Source of the DNA: JARFPW01 sp035464655
GTDB taxonomy: Bacteria > Gemmatimonadota > Gemmatimonadetes > Palauibacterales > Palauibacteraceae
DNA length: 64,000 nt
NCBI GenBank assembly: GCA_035464655.1
Contig: DATHRZ010000063.1
Location: 29,728 to 93,727 of the forward strand
Direction: 5' to 3'
Positions 52,573-60,136 of the stretch are shown here, piece after piece. A program made the translations under genes and the position numbers. Positions within the stretch are counted from its first letter, which is position 1. Each line of letters opens with the position of its first letter. The notes beneath the pieces were generated by a model, which was given only the letters and a program-made list of their open reading frames with translations, was not told the DNA's origin and searched no databases.

Positions 52573-53403
52573 GTGAGGCTCGCCTGCCTCGGCAGCGGCA
52601 GCCGGGGGAACTCGGTGCTCGTCGAGGCCGGCGAGACGGTGATCCTCGTGGACGCCGGATTCAGCGGGGTCGAGATCGAGCGGCGGCTTACGCGCCTCGG
52701 CGTCGTGCCGGAGCGAGTCGCCGCCGTCGTCGTCACGCACGAGCACCGCGACCATACGTCGGGCGTGGGCATCGCTGCGCGGCGCTGGGGCTGGCCGCTT
52801 CATCTTACGCGCGCCACGGCCGACGCCTGCGCGACCCTCCTGCGCGGCGAGGAGACGCTCACGATCCACCCGCGCGACGCCCGCTTCGCGATCGGCGACC
52901 TGCGCGTGCAGCTCGTCCCGACCTGCCACGACGCCTCCGATCCGGTCGCCGTGCACCTCACCTGCGGTCGATCGGGACTCCGGGCGGGCGTCGCGACCGA
53001 CATCGGACGCGCGACGACGGCCGTTCGCGCCGCGTTCCGCGACTGCCACTTCCTGGTGCTCGAGGCGAACCACGACGAGGTGCGGCTGCGCGAGGCGCGC
53101 TATCCCTGGTCGGTGAAGCAGCGGATCGGCGGGAGCCGCGGCCACCTGTCGAACCGGCTGGCCGGCGAGTTGGCCGCCGAGCTGCACCATCCCCACCTGG
53201 GCGGCATTCTGCTCGCGCACCTGAGCGAGGAGTGCAACGAGGTGGACGTGGCGCGCGCCGAGGTCGAGCGCACGCTGAGGCGGCTCAAATTTCGTGGCCG
53301 GGTCGCCGTCGCGTCGCAGGACGAGCCGTCGGAGTGGTTCGACGTCGCCCGGCTGTCCGACCGCGCCTCGAACGGCGCGCAACTCACGCTGTTCGCCCGC
53401 TGA
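52573..53403 (+). CDS. MBL-fold metallohydrolase (YycJ/WalJ-like)
   Basis: A cytosolic metallo-beta-lactamase-fold hydrolase of the YycJ group, implicated in DNA or cell-wall homeostasis in other bacteria. The 276-residue protein has LACLGSGSRGNSVLVEAG, the metal motif VTHEHRDHTSGVGI (HxHxDH as HEHRDH), DCHFLVLEANHDEVRL and LLAHLSEECN. Ligand residues are all present. GTG at 52573 begins the family N-terminus directly; the leader before it is short. It ends four bases before the convergent rseP stop. Confidence 0.9.
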   Translation: MRLACLGSGSRGNSVLVEAGETVILVDAGFSGVEIERRLTRLGVVPERVAAVVVTHEHRDHTSGVGIAARRWGWPLHLTRATADACATLLRGEETLTIHPRDARFAIGDLRVQLVPTCHDASDPVAVHLTCGRSGLRAGVATDIGRATTAVRAAFRDCHFLVLEANHDEVRLREARYPWSVKQRIGGSRGHLSNRLAGELAAELHHPHLGGILLAHLSEECNEVDVARAEVERTLRRLKFRGRVAVASQDEPSEWFDVARLSDRASNGAQLTLFAR

Positions 53404-53407
53404 TCGC

Positions 53408-54499
53408 TCAGCCGACCAGCCGGAAGATGTCGTTGGCGATCGCCAGCACCATCAGACCGAACACGAACAGCATGCCCACCTGGGTCAGCCGGACCCGCTG
53501 TTCGATGCTGACCTCGCGTCCGCGAATTCCTTCGATGGCGAGGAACAGCAGGTGCCCGCCGTCGAGCACCGGAATCGGCAGGAGGTTCAGCACGGCAAGG
53601 TTCACGCTGATGATCGCCATGAAGTTGAGGAACGAGAAGAAGCCCATTCGCGCGGCGGCTCCCGACAGCTGGCCGATGAGAATCGGCCCCCCGAGTTCGG
53701 ACGCCGAGTCCTGCCCGGAGAAGATCCCTCCGACGAACGACCCGATGTTGACGGTCCAGCGCCAGGTCTGTCGGAGACCCCGGCCGACGGCGGCCACCGG
53801 GCCGAGGCTCCGCAGGGCATCTTCACGTGCGGCGAACCCCACCCCGATCCTGCCTACGGTCACGCTGTCGTTCGCGAACTCGTTCCATAGTCTGACGGGC
53901 TCCGTCTTCATCCGGAACTCGAGCGTCTCGCCGCCCCGCTCCACCCGAACGCCAATCGTCTCGCCGGGACGCGTCTCGATGTCGTGAGAGACGTCCGCGA
54001 TTTCAGTCACGTGGCGCCCGTTGACAGCGAGAATCAGGTCGCCGGGCTCGATCCCGGCGGCGGCCGCCGGCATGCCGGACGTGACCTCGTCGACCATCGG
54101 CACGACAATTCCCTGCGCGCCGGCGATCCACGCGAAAGCGAGAATCGCGAAGATCGTGTTCATCGCCACCCCGGCGATGATCACGTAGAACCGCGCCCAC
54201 AGCGGCTTCGCGTCGAAATCGCGCGGAGACGGTTCCCTGTCGGGTACGCCCTTGCCCTCGAGCGTCTCGGTGACCTCTTCGCCGGCCATTCCCTCCATCT
54301 TCACGTAGCCGCCCAGCGGAAAGGCCGAGATCCAGTATTCGGTCTCGCCACGCTTGAAGCCGACGATCTTGGGGCCGAAGCCGATCGAGAAACGCGACAC
54401 CTCGATATCGACGCTCTTGGCGGCGAGGAAGTGACCGAGCTCGTGCACGAAGATGAGCACGCCGAGACAGACGATCGTCGCCGCTATGGTGAAGAGCAT
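53408..54499 (-). CDS. rseP: Site-2 intramembrane protease RseP
   Basis: RseP cleaves membrane substrates such as anti-sigma factors within the bilayer. The 363-residue protein has the zinc motif HELGH in GVLIFVHELGHFLAAKSVD, one PDZ domain (GMPAAAAGIEPGDLILAVNG), and the second catalytic motif NLLPIPVLDGGHLLFLAIEG (LDG). It has four membrane segments. One PDZ rather than two gives the shorter RseP form. It follows dxr by 81 bp, and the gap holds repeated CCTGTTCAA. The dxr-rseP order is widespread. Confidence 0.96.
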   Translation of the reverse strand: MLFTIAATIVCLGVLIFVHELGHFLAAKSVDIEVSRFSIGFGPKIVGFKRGETEYWISAFPLGGYVKMEGMAGEEVTETLEGKGVPDREPSPRDFDAKPLWARFYVIIAGVAMNTIFAILAFAWIAGAQGIVVPMVDEVTSGMPAAAAGIEPGDLILAVNGRHVTEIADVSHDIETRPGETIGVRVERGGETLEFRMKTEPVRLWNEFANDSVTVGRIGVGFAAREDALRSLGPVAAVGRGLRQTWRWTVNIGSFVGGIFSGQDSASELGGPILIGQLSGAAARMGFFSFLNFMAIISVNLAVLNLLPIPVLDGGHLLFLAIEGIRGREVSIEQRVRLTQVGMLFVFGLMVLAIANDIFRLVG

Positions 54500-54580
54500 G
54501 CAGTTACCTGTTCAAGGTTGCCGTGTGGTGGTCGTGGGGCCGGTTGTGTTGCACCCCCGCCGGACCTCCCGGTTCCCTGT

Positions 54581-55732
54581 TCAACCGGCCAGCTTCTCGA
54601 TGCGTTCCAGCGCCCTTCGCCGGGCCTCGCCGTCGGCCTCGACGATCTCGGGCACCGAGCCGGCCGGACCCGCGTCCCAGCCGCGCACCACGGACTCGAC
54701 GGTGCGCGCGATGTCCGTGAAACCGATTCTCTCCTGTAGGAATGCGGCCACGGCCACTTCGTTCGCCGCGCTGTACGCCGCTGGCGCCGTGCCCCCCGCC
54801 CTGCCGGCCGCGACGCCGAGCCCGAACATCGGGAAGGCATCCCGCCGCAGGACTTCGAACTCGAGCGGGCTCGACGCGATCGGATCGAACGGCTCGCCGC
54901 CGTCGGCCAGGCGTTCGGGTGCCGTGAGCGCGTAGAGAATCGGCAGTTCCATCGTCGGCAGCCCGAGTTGAGCGAGCGTCGAGCCGTCGCGAAACTCGAC
55001 CAGCGAGTGGACGATGGACGACGGGTGTACGACAATGTCAATATCGTCGAAGTCTATGTCAAATAATAGATGTGCTTCGATCACCTCGAGTGCTTTATTG
55101 GCAAGGGTCGCCGAATCGACCGTGATCTTCTCGCCCATGTTCCAGGTCGGGTGGGCGAGCGCGTCGGAGGCACGGATGTCGGCGAAGCGCTCGATGGGAA
55201 GGTCACGAAACGGTCCCCCGCTCGCCGTCAGGATGAGGCGCCGCACCTCGGCCCGCGGCCGGCCGCCGATACACTGGTGGATCGCGCTGTGCTCGCTGTC
55301 GACGGGGAAGATATCGCCCCCCCCGGCGCGCCACGCCTCGAGCACGAGCTCACCTCCAACGACGAGCGATTCCTTGTTGGCGAGCGCCAGTCGCCGGCCC
55401 GCCTCGAGGGCGGCGATCGTCGATTCGAGCCCCGCGAAGCCGACCAGCGCATTGATCACGACGTCGGCCCGCGGATCGGCCGCCGCTTCGGCCAGCGCCG
55501 CCGGGCCGTAGCGCCACTCTCCCGTAAAGGCGCTCGGGGCGTGTTCGTCGGGATCGATGCCCGCCAGCACGGCGAACTCGGGTTCGAACTCGGCGGCGAG
55601 CGCCTCGAGGTCGCCGGCGCTACGGGACGCGCTCAGCCCGATGACCCGGAAGCGGTCGGCGTGGCGGCGCAGCACGCGCACCGCGGAGCGACCGATCGAG
55701 CCGGTCGCGCCCAGCAGGACGACGTTCGTCAT
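54581..55732 (-). CDS. dxr: 1-deoxy-D-xylulose-5-phosphate reductoisomerase
   Basis: Dxr makes MEP in the non-mevalonate isoprenoid pathway; it is the fosmidomycin target. The 383-residue product has NADPH-binding VVLLGATGSIGRSAVRVLR, ANKESLVVGGELVLEAW, the metal/substrate motifs VDSEHSAIHQCIGG and LTASGGPFRDLPIERF, and ATWNMGEKITVDSATLANKA as HPTWNMGEKITVDSATLANK. All residues around the metal site look intact. It is nine bases from cdsA. Confidence 0.97.
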   Translation of the reverse strand: MTNVVLLGATGSIGRSAVRVLRRHADRFRVIGLSASRSAGDLEALAAEFEPEFAVLAGIDPDEHAPSAFTGEWRYGPAALAEAAADPRADVVINALVGFAGLESTIAALEAGRRLALANKESLVVGGELVLEAWRAGGGDIFPVDSEHSAIHQCIGGRPRAEVRRLILTASGGPFRDLPIERFADIRASDALAHPTWNMGEKITVDSATLANKALEVIEAHLLFDIDFDDIDIVVHPSSIVHSLVEFRDGSTLAQLGLPTMELPILYALTAPERLADGGEPFDPIASSPLEFEVLRRDAFPMFGLGVAAGRAGGTAPAAYSAANEVAVAAFLQERIGFTDIARTVESVVRGWDAGPAGSVPEIVEADGEARRRALERIEKLAG

Positions 55733-55739
55733 CCGCCGA

Positions 55740-56570
55740 TCATCCGAGCATCAACGAGAGGCAGGCATAGGCGGCCGGGAACGCCCAGAGCAGCGAGTCC
55801 ATCCGATCGAGCAAGCCGCCGTGCCCCGGCAACAGGTTCGACGAGTCCTTGGCGCCGCACTCGCGCTTGAGGGCCGACTCGGCCAGATCGCCCATGATCG
55901 CGGCGGCCGCGATCACCAGGCCGGCTCCCGCGACGGGCCCGTTGCCCGCGGCCACGAGCTCGGGCACCGCGACGTGTGCGACCACCAGGGCGCCGACCGG
56001 CCCGGCCAGCAGGCCCGCGATCCCGCCCTCGACCGTCTTGTTGGGGCTGACCGTCGGGGCCATCGGCCGCCGGCCGAGCGCCCGGCCCGCGAAGTAGGCG
56101 GCGGTATCCGACAGCCAGGTCACCACGACCGGCAGCAGGAAGAGCGCAAAGCCGAGCGCCCGGTCGTCGACCAGGCGCTCGCGCAACAGGATCGCGAAAG
56201 CGAGCAGGCCCCCGACGTACACGGCCGTCGTGAAGCTGAGCGCCGTCGCGCGAAACGGGCCGACCAGGGGCGGAATACGGATCGTCGCGACACCGGCCAT
56301 CACGAGGAACGCGCCGGTCATCGCGAGCGCCACGCCATCGGCGCCGGTCGTCCACGCGACGGCAGGAACGGCGGCAGCGACGGCGGGCGCCAGCCGGGCG
56401 AGGAAGGGAGCGCCGCGCCCCGTCAGCATCCGGCCGGCCTCCATCACACCGACGGCAGCCAGCATGCCGAGGCCGATCGCCATGAACACGCCGCCCAGCC
56501 AGGCGACGACCACGACGATCGGGATTCCGACGGCCGCGACCAGCAGTCGCTTCGCGAGGTTCGAAGCCAT
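55740..56570 (-). CDS. cdsA: Phosphatidate cytidylyltransferase
   Basis: CdsA makes CDP-diacylglycerol, the precursor of bacterial phospholipids. The 276-residue membrane protein has about eight hydrophobic segments and the C-terminal CTP-transferase signature SALKRECGAKDSSNLLPGHG with GLLDRMDSLL. Upstream, SPNKTVEGGIAGLLAG is typical. The ATG at 56570 overlaps the uppS stop (ATGA). The uppS-cdsA-dxr-rseP order is a common envelope cluster. Confidence 0.95.
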   Translation of the reverse strand: MASNLAKRLLVAAVGIPIVVVVAWLGGVFMAIGLGMLAAVGVMEAGRMLTGRGAPFLARLAPAVAAAVPAVAWTTGADGVALAMTGAFLVMAGVATIRIPPLVGPFRATALSFTTAVYVGGLLAFAILLRERLVDDRALGFALFLLPVVVTWLSDTAAYFAGRALGRRPMAPTVSPNKTVEGGIAGLLAGPVGALVVAHVAVPELVAAGNGPVAGAGLVIAAAAIMGDLAESALKRECGAKDSSNLLPGHGGLLDRMDSLLWAFPAAYACLSLMLG

Positions 56571-57328
56571 CAGGTCGCCACCCGGCCGAACCGTCGATCG
56601 CGTCGCTGGAAGTCGCGGACGCCGGCAAGGAACTCGTCGCGCCCGAAGTCGGGCCAGAGTACTGGGGTCACGTAGATCTCGGCGTAGGCGATCTGCCAGA
56701 GCAGGAAATTCGAGATCCGCATCTCGCCCGACGTCCGAACGAGCAGGTCGGGATCGGGCCACCCTGCCGTGTAGAGGTGCGCCTCGATGTCGGCCGGCGT
56801 GAGCTGCGCCGGGTCGAGCCGGCCGTCCACCGCCAGCTCGGCCAGGCGGCGCGCCGCGTGCGTGATCTCGTCCCGTGCCCCGTAGCTGATTGCCACGTTG
56901 AGTTGAAGCTCCGTGCCGTCGGCCGTCGTCGACTCGAGCCGCTCGACGGATGCGAGGGCCTTCGGCGGCAGCCGCTCGCGGTCACCGAACACGCGGGTGC
57001 GCACGCCCTGCTCGCGGAGCTCCTCGCGCTCGCGGTCGACGAACTCCGCCAGCAGCCGCATCAGGGCCCCGACTTCCTCGGGAGGCCGCGACCAGTTCTC
57101 GCGCGAGAACGCGTACAGCGTGAGATGCTCGAGGCCGAGCTCGAGCGCCGTCTCGACCGCCGTCCGCACCGAGCGCATGCCCTCACGGTGCCCGTGCCAG
57201 CGCGGAAGATCGCGCTCGGCGGCCCAGCGGCCGTTGCCGTCCATGATGATCGCCACGTGTCGCGGCACGTCGCCGGCGGCGCGGATCTCCGCCATCAGGT
57301 CCGTGCCACCGGTGGTTCGGTCGGTCAT
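56570..57328 (-). CDS. uppS: Undecaprenyl (isoprenyl) diphosphate synthase
   Basis: UppS extends farnesyl diphosphate to the C55 lipid carrier for peptidoglycan. The 252-residue product has the catalytic Asp in VAIIMDGNGRWAAERDLPR, GHREGMRSVRTAVE, LTLYAFSRENWSRPPEEV, NVAISYGARDEI and the PDPDLLVRTSGEMRISNFLL motif. The ATG at 57328 was chosen because it overlaps the thiI stop; an upstream in-frame start lies inside thiI. Confidence 0.96.
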   Translation of the reverse strand: MTDRTTGGTDLMAEIRAAGDVPRHVAIIMDGNGRWAAERDLPRWHGHREGMRSVRTAVETALELGLEHLTLYAFSRENWSRPPEEVGALMRLLAEFVDREREELREQGVRTRVFGDRERLPPKALASVERLESTTADGTELQLNVAISYGARDEITHAARRLAELAVDGRLDPAQLTPADIEAHLYTAGWPDPDLLVRTSGEMRISNFLLWQIAYAEIYVTPVLWPDFGRDEFLAGVRDFQRRDRRFGRVAT

Positions 57329-58845
57329 TCGCGCGTCGCCCTCTGCCGGCGGCGCAGCGCCTTCATACCGCCCCGCAGGCTGTAGGCCTCGTAACCCGCC
57401 GCTTGCATGCGTTCGGCCACCTGCGCGCTGACCATGCCCTGCGGGCACACCAGGACGACGGGTCGGGCGCGGTCTAGATCGCCGAAGCCCTCGCGCAGTT
57501 CGGCCTCCGTGCGCCGGATGGCGTCGGCCGGGAGCTCGCCGCTCTCCCTGCCCCCGCTCGCCGCCTCGTCAGGACCGCCGGCCCACTCGCGCATGTCGAT
57601 GACGAGGGCGCCAGCGGGAATCTCGTCCGTGAACAGCCCGGCGGCGACGAGGGGAGCAAGGCGCAGCCGGCGGAGGTCGAGGCCGTCGACGGATTCGAGC
57701 GCGGCTTCGAGCACCGCGGGATCCAGCTTCTGCTCTTCGCGCGCCAGCGTCTCGGGGCGAGCCCCCGTGGCCGTCGGCCCTTCCGAGATCAGGCAGTACT
57801 CGCGCACTCGCGCGCTCAGGTCGTGCGTGCCGATCCGGCGGGAGAGCGCGATGATGTCCTCCTTGTCGCTGCCGATCAGTGGCCGCAACACGGGCCGCTC
57901 CGCGACCACGTCGATCGCCCGCAGGTTCGCGAGCGTCTGCGACGAAACCTGCCCCACCGCCTCGCCCGTGACGAGAGCGTCGGCGCGGGCGTGCCCGGCG
58001 ATCGCCTCGGCCGCCCGATACATCTGCCGCTTCAGGGCGACCTGCAGATAGGGCGGCTCGACGGCCCGGCGTAGCTCGGCCACCACGGGGACGAAGTCGA
58101 GCACGTAGAGGCGCGGCCGCGTCCCGTAGCTCCAGCGGTCGGCCAGGTGCTTGGCCACCTCGACGACCATCCGCCGATAGGCGTCCCCGCCCAGGTTGCA
58201 GAACACGTAGTCGAGCGCGACACCTCGGCGGAGCAGCGACCACGCCGCCACCGCCGAGTCGAAGCCGCCCGACAGGAGGGCGACGGCCTTACTCTCCGCC
58301 CCGAGCGGCAGGCCGCCGGCGCCCGACAGGCGATCGGCGAACAGCCGCGCCTCGTCGTCACGCACCTCGACGAACACCTCCACCTCCGGATCGTCGAGGT
58401 CGACCGTCGCCCCCGGGTTGAGGGCGGCGCCCAGCCGCTCCATCACGTCGCTCGACCCGAAGTCGTGCTGGCCACTTCGCCGCGCCCGCACAGCATAGGT
58501 CCGGCCCTTCACGCGCTCGCCATACAACTCGGCGCCGCGCGCGATGATCGCTTCGAGCTCGGCGGGGACGACGGCGTCGATTTGCGAGTACGAGCTGATG
58601 CCGAAGACGCGGCGGAGCGGACCGGCCGGGTCGGGCCCTGCCGTTTCGACGTAGAACCGGCTCCACTCCTGGCGGAGCTCGCAGGGCCGGTTCTCGCTCG
58701 CGTAGGCGTCGCGCAGGTTGCGCGCGAGGGTTCGCTGGAAGCGGCGTCGGGTACGGCGGCCCTTCATCGCGAGTTCGCCCGCGAAGCGCACCATCAGGGT
58801 CGCTTCCTCGCCGCCTGCCGGAGTCGTCGGCTCGCTACCCGCCAT
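57325..58845 (-). CDS. thiI: tRNA 4-thiouridine synthetase ThiI with rhodanese domain
   Basis: ThiI makes s4U8 in tRNA and, with its rhodanese domain, donates sulfur for the thiamine thiazole. The 506-residue protein has an NFLD/THUMP N-terminal region (about 1-170; ERVKGRTYAVRARRSGQHDF), the PP-loop ALLSGGFDSAVAAWSLL, and a C-terminal rhodanese domain with the sulfur-carrying Cys in VVLVCPQGMVSAQVAERM. This matches the long (E. coli-type) form. It heads the uppS-cdsA-dxr-rseP run. The start ATG has no obvious Shine-Dalgarno. Confidence 0.95.
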   Translation of the reverse strand: MAGSEPTTPAGGEEATLMVRFAGELAMKGRRTRRRFQRTLARNLRDAYASENRPCELRQEWSRFYVETAGPDPAGPLRRVFGISSYSQIDAVVPAELEAIIARGAELYGERVKGRTYAVRARRSGQHDFGSSDVMERLGAALNPGATVDLDDPEVEVFVEVRDDEARLFADRLSGAGGLPLGAESKAVALLSGGFDSAVAAWSLLRRGVALDYVFCNLGGDAYRRMVVEVAKHLADRWSYGTRPRLYVLDFVPVVAELRRAVEPPYLQVALKRQMYRAAEAIAGHARADALVTGEAVGQVSSQTLANLRAIDVVAERPVLRPLIGSDKEDIIALSRRIGTHDLSARVREYCLISEGPTATGARPETLAREEQKLDPAVLEAALESVDGLDLRRLRLAPLVAAGLFTDEIPAGALVIDMREWAGGPDEAASGGRESGELPADAIRRTEAELREGFGDLDRARPVVLVCPQGMVSAQVAERMQAAGYEAYSLRGGMKALRRRQRATRE

Positions 58846-58872
58846 GGGAGCAGAGGCCGCCGAGAGAATTGC

Positions 58873-58986
58873 TCAGGTGTCCGCGCGATCCGCCGGCACG
58901 CGGGCGGCGATCAGCGCCGCGATGACCCCGGCGACCGGAACCGCCGTGACGATGCCGATCAGGATCCAGCTATCGGGAATGTTCAC
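58873..58986 (-). CDS. 37-residue small membrane protein upstream of thiI
   Basis: A GTG with GGAG nine bases upstream opens a frame of 37 codons: a short polar head (NIPDSW), one membrane-length hydrophobic stretch (ILIGIVTAVPVAGVIAALIA) and a charged tail (ARVPADRADT). It lies 27 bp upstream of thiI on the same strand and could share its transcript. I cannot assign a family. The good ribosome site and clean single-helix composition support a real gene. Confidence 0.5.
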   Translation of the reverse strand: MNIPDSWILIGIVTAVPVAGVIAALIAARVPADRADT

Positions 58987-59215
58987 TCTGTTCGCTCCAG
59001 TTGCGGGCACGACGCCAAGGGACCGGCGGACGCGGCCGAAACACCTCCGGCCACCGTCCGGATTCTATCCGACCGAAGCCTCTCGAAGCAACCCACCCGA
59101 AGTGTCCGGTTCCGGGACACCCGATCCCGATGTCGGACGCCGGAGCCAACGCCGAGACATAGTGTACATGCCTGTAAATAGTTGTGTTATCATTGCTTAT
59201 CGTAATCCCTCTACA
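58987..59215. other. Gene-free stretch with an AT-rich island
   Basis: No supported coding sequence. A 6-bp inverted repeat GTGTCC-N7-GGACAC lies at 59102-59120. Bases 59160-59210 are far richer in A and T than their surroundings, fitting a regulatory region for the divergent small-protein/thiI operon on minus and the sigma-54 unit on plus. Confidence 0.5.
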
Positions 59216-59231
59216 TGGCACGGTCGTTGCT
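59216..59231 (+). promoter_or_regulatory. Perfect sigma-54 (RpoN) promoter
   Basis: TGGCACG-N4-TTGCT matches the -24/-12 consensus (TGGCACG-N4-TTGCW) at every defined position. It is in a gene-free region with an AT-rich stretch upstream, where an enhancer-binding activator could bind. Predicted start near 59242. The next open unit on this strand is the structured RNA ending at 59449. Confidence 0.65.
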
Positions 59232-59241
59232 CTTCTGTCGG

Positions 59242-59449
59242 GCGCGTCAGGACGACGTTCGTGGGCGCCGCAGGAAGCACGGGAGGATGGGACGACGAGG
59301 AGCGCGGCGGTTCACGAACGTCGGCGTGACATTGGGAGGGAGTGTCGATCCGAAGCGGCCGCAGGTCATGGTCCCCCTGCGCGGCGCCCAGGGTCGCACT
59401 CTCGACCTCTCTCGCACGGCGGGCCCCCAGGGGTCCGCCGTGTTTTCTT
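59242..59449 (+). ncRNA. Candidate sigma-54-dependent structured small RNA (about 205 nt)
   Basis: The unit lies between a consensus sigma-54 promoter and an intrinsic terminator. It can fold into a long hairpin: a 10-bp perfect helix (59254-59263 with 59313-59322), a 6-bp inner helix (59266-59271 with 59304-59309) and an outer 4-bp helix (59246-59249 with 59327-59330), enclosing a purine-rich loop with several GGA triplets. A small hairpin GGTCG-N6-CGACC follows at 59392-59407, then the terminator. The frame from the ATG at 59287 runs through the terminator without stopping, so no short ORF is supported. It does not resemble SRP RNA, 6S RNA, tmRNA or RNase P RNA. Confidence 0.55.
59415..59449 (+). 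terminator. Strong intrinsic terminator
   Basis: A GC-rich stem of up to 13 pairs (59415-59427 with 59430-59442), with one G-U pair in plus-strand RNA, is followed by TTTTCTT. The T-tract orientation assigns it to the plus strand. It lies 37 bp before the convergent msrQ stop. Confidence 0.8.
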
Positions 59450-59485
59450 GGCAGGTCGGCCTTCGAGGACCTGACCAATCGCATC

Positions 59486-60136
59486 TCAGGTCGCCCGCAA
59501 CCCGTTCCCCTCGCGTCTGCGGCGCTGCCAGGCGCGTCGCTTCTCCTCGACGAGCTTCCGGACCACCGGTACACGAAGGATTAACAGCACGAGCACGATC
59601 AGCGCGAACACGAGCGGCTCCCGCGTGTCGGCCTTCACCTTCCAGTAGAAGTGCAACAGACCGAGCACGGCCGACAGGTAGACGAGCTTGTGGAGCCGGC
59701 TCCAGCGCTTCCCCAACCGGCGGATCCAGCCCTTCGTCGAGGTGGCGGCGAGCGGAATGAGCAGGAGCCACGCGGCGAAGCCCGACAGGATGAACGGGCG
59801 CTCGACGATGTCTTCGAGGATGAACTCCCACGCGAAAAACTGGTCGAGCACGAGATAGGTCAGAAAGTGCGACGTCAGGTAGGCGAACGCCCACAGACCG
59901 AAGAAGCGGCGCCACCGAATAATCCTGTTCCATCCCGTGAGCCGCCGCAGCGGCGTGACGGCGAGGCTGGCAACGAGAAACACGAGGCCCCACCAGCCGA
60001 GGTGCAGCATGACGTCCTCGATCGGGTTGGCGCTCAGCCGGTCCTGCCAGAACTCGAACGCGAGCCAGGCGCCGGGGGTGGCGGCCGCGATCCACATGCC
60101 GGCGGTCAGTACCGACCGCCGTGCTCTCGAACTCAG
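59486..60136 (-). CDS. msrQ: Heme-binding membrane subunit MsrQ of periplasmic methionine sulfoxide reductase
   Basis: MsrQ (YedZ) is a six-helix cytochrome b-type protein that passes quinone electrons to MsrP. The 216-residue product has the family histidines in DVMLHLGWWGLVFL, AYLTSHFLTYLVLD and SRLHKLVYLSAVLGLLHFYW. No ATG stands near the expected N-terminus. A CTG at 60136 has GAGGA seven bases upstream and overlaps the msrP stop as CTGA, so I propose it as start; the next in-frame ATG (60097) is within the first helix region. Basic C-terminal tail (KLVEEKRRAWQRRRREG). Confidence 0.88.
   Translation of the reverse strand: MSSRARRSVLTAGMWIAAATPGAWLAFEFWQDRLSANPIEDVMLHLGWWGLVFLVASLAVTPLRRLTGWNRIIRWRRFFGLWAFAYLTSHFLTYLVLDQFFAWEFILEDIVERPFILSGFAAWLLLIPLAATSTKGWIRRLGKRWSRLHKLVYLSAVLGLLHFYWKVKADTREPLVFALIVLVLLILRVPVVRKLVEEKRRAWQRRRREGNGLRAT

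Noticed and set aside
53404..53407. A terminator between the MBL hydrolase gene and rseP
   Set aside because: Only four bases separate the convergent stops; no hairpin with a T-tract was seen.
59287..59760. A coding sequence starting at the ATG behind the sigma-54 promoter
   Set aside because: Its frame reads through the strong terminator and into msrQ antisense, and the ribosome site touches the ATG.
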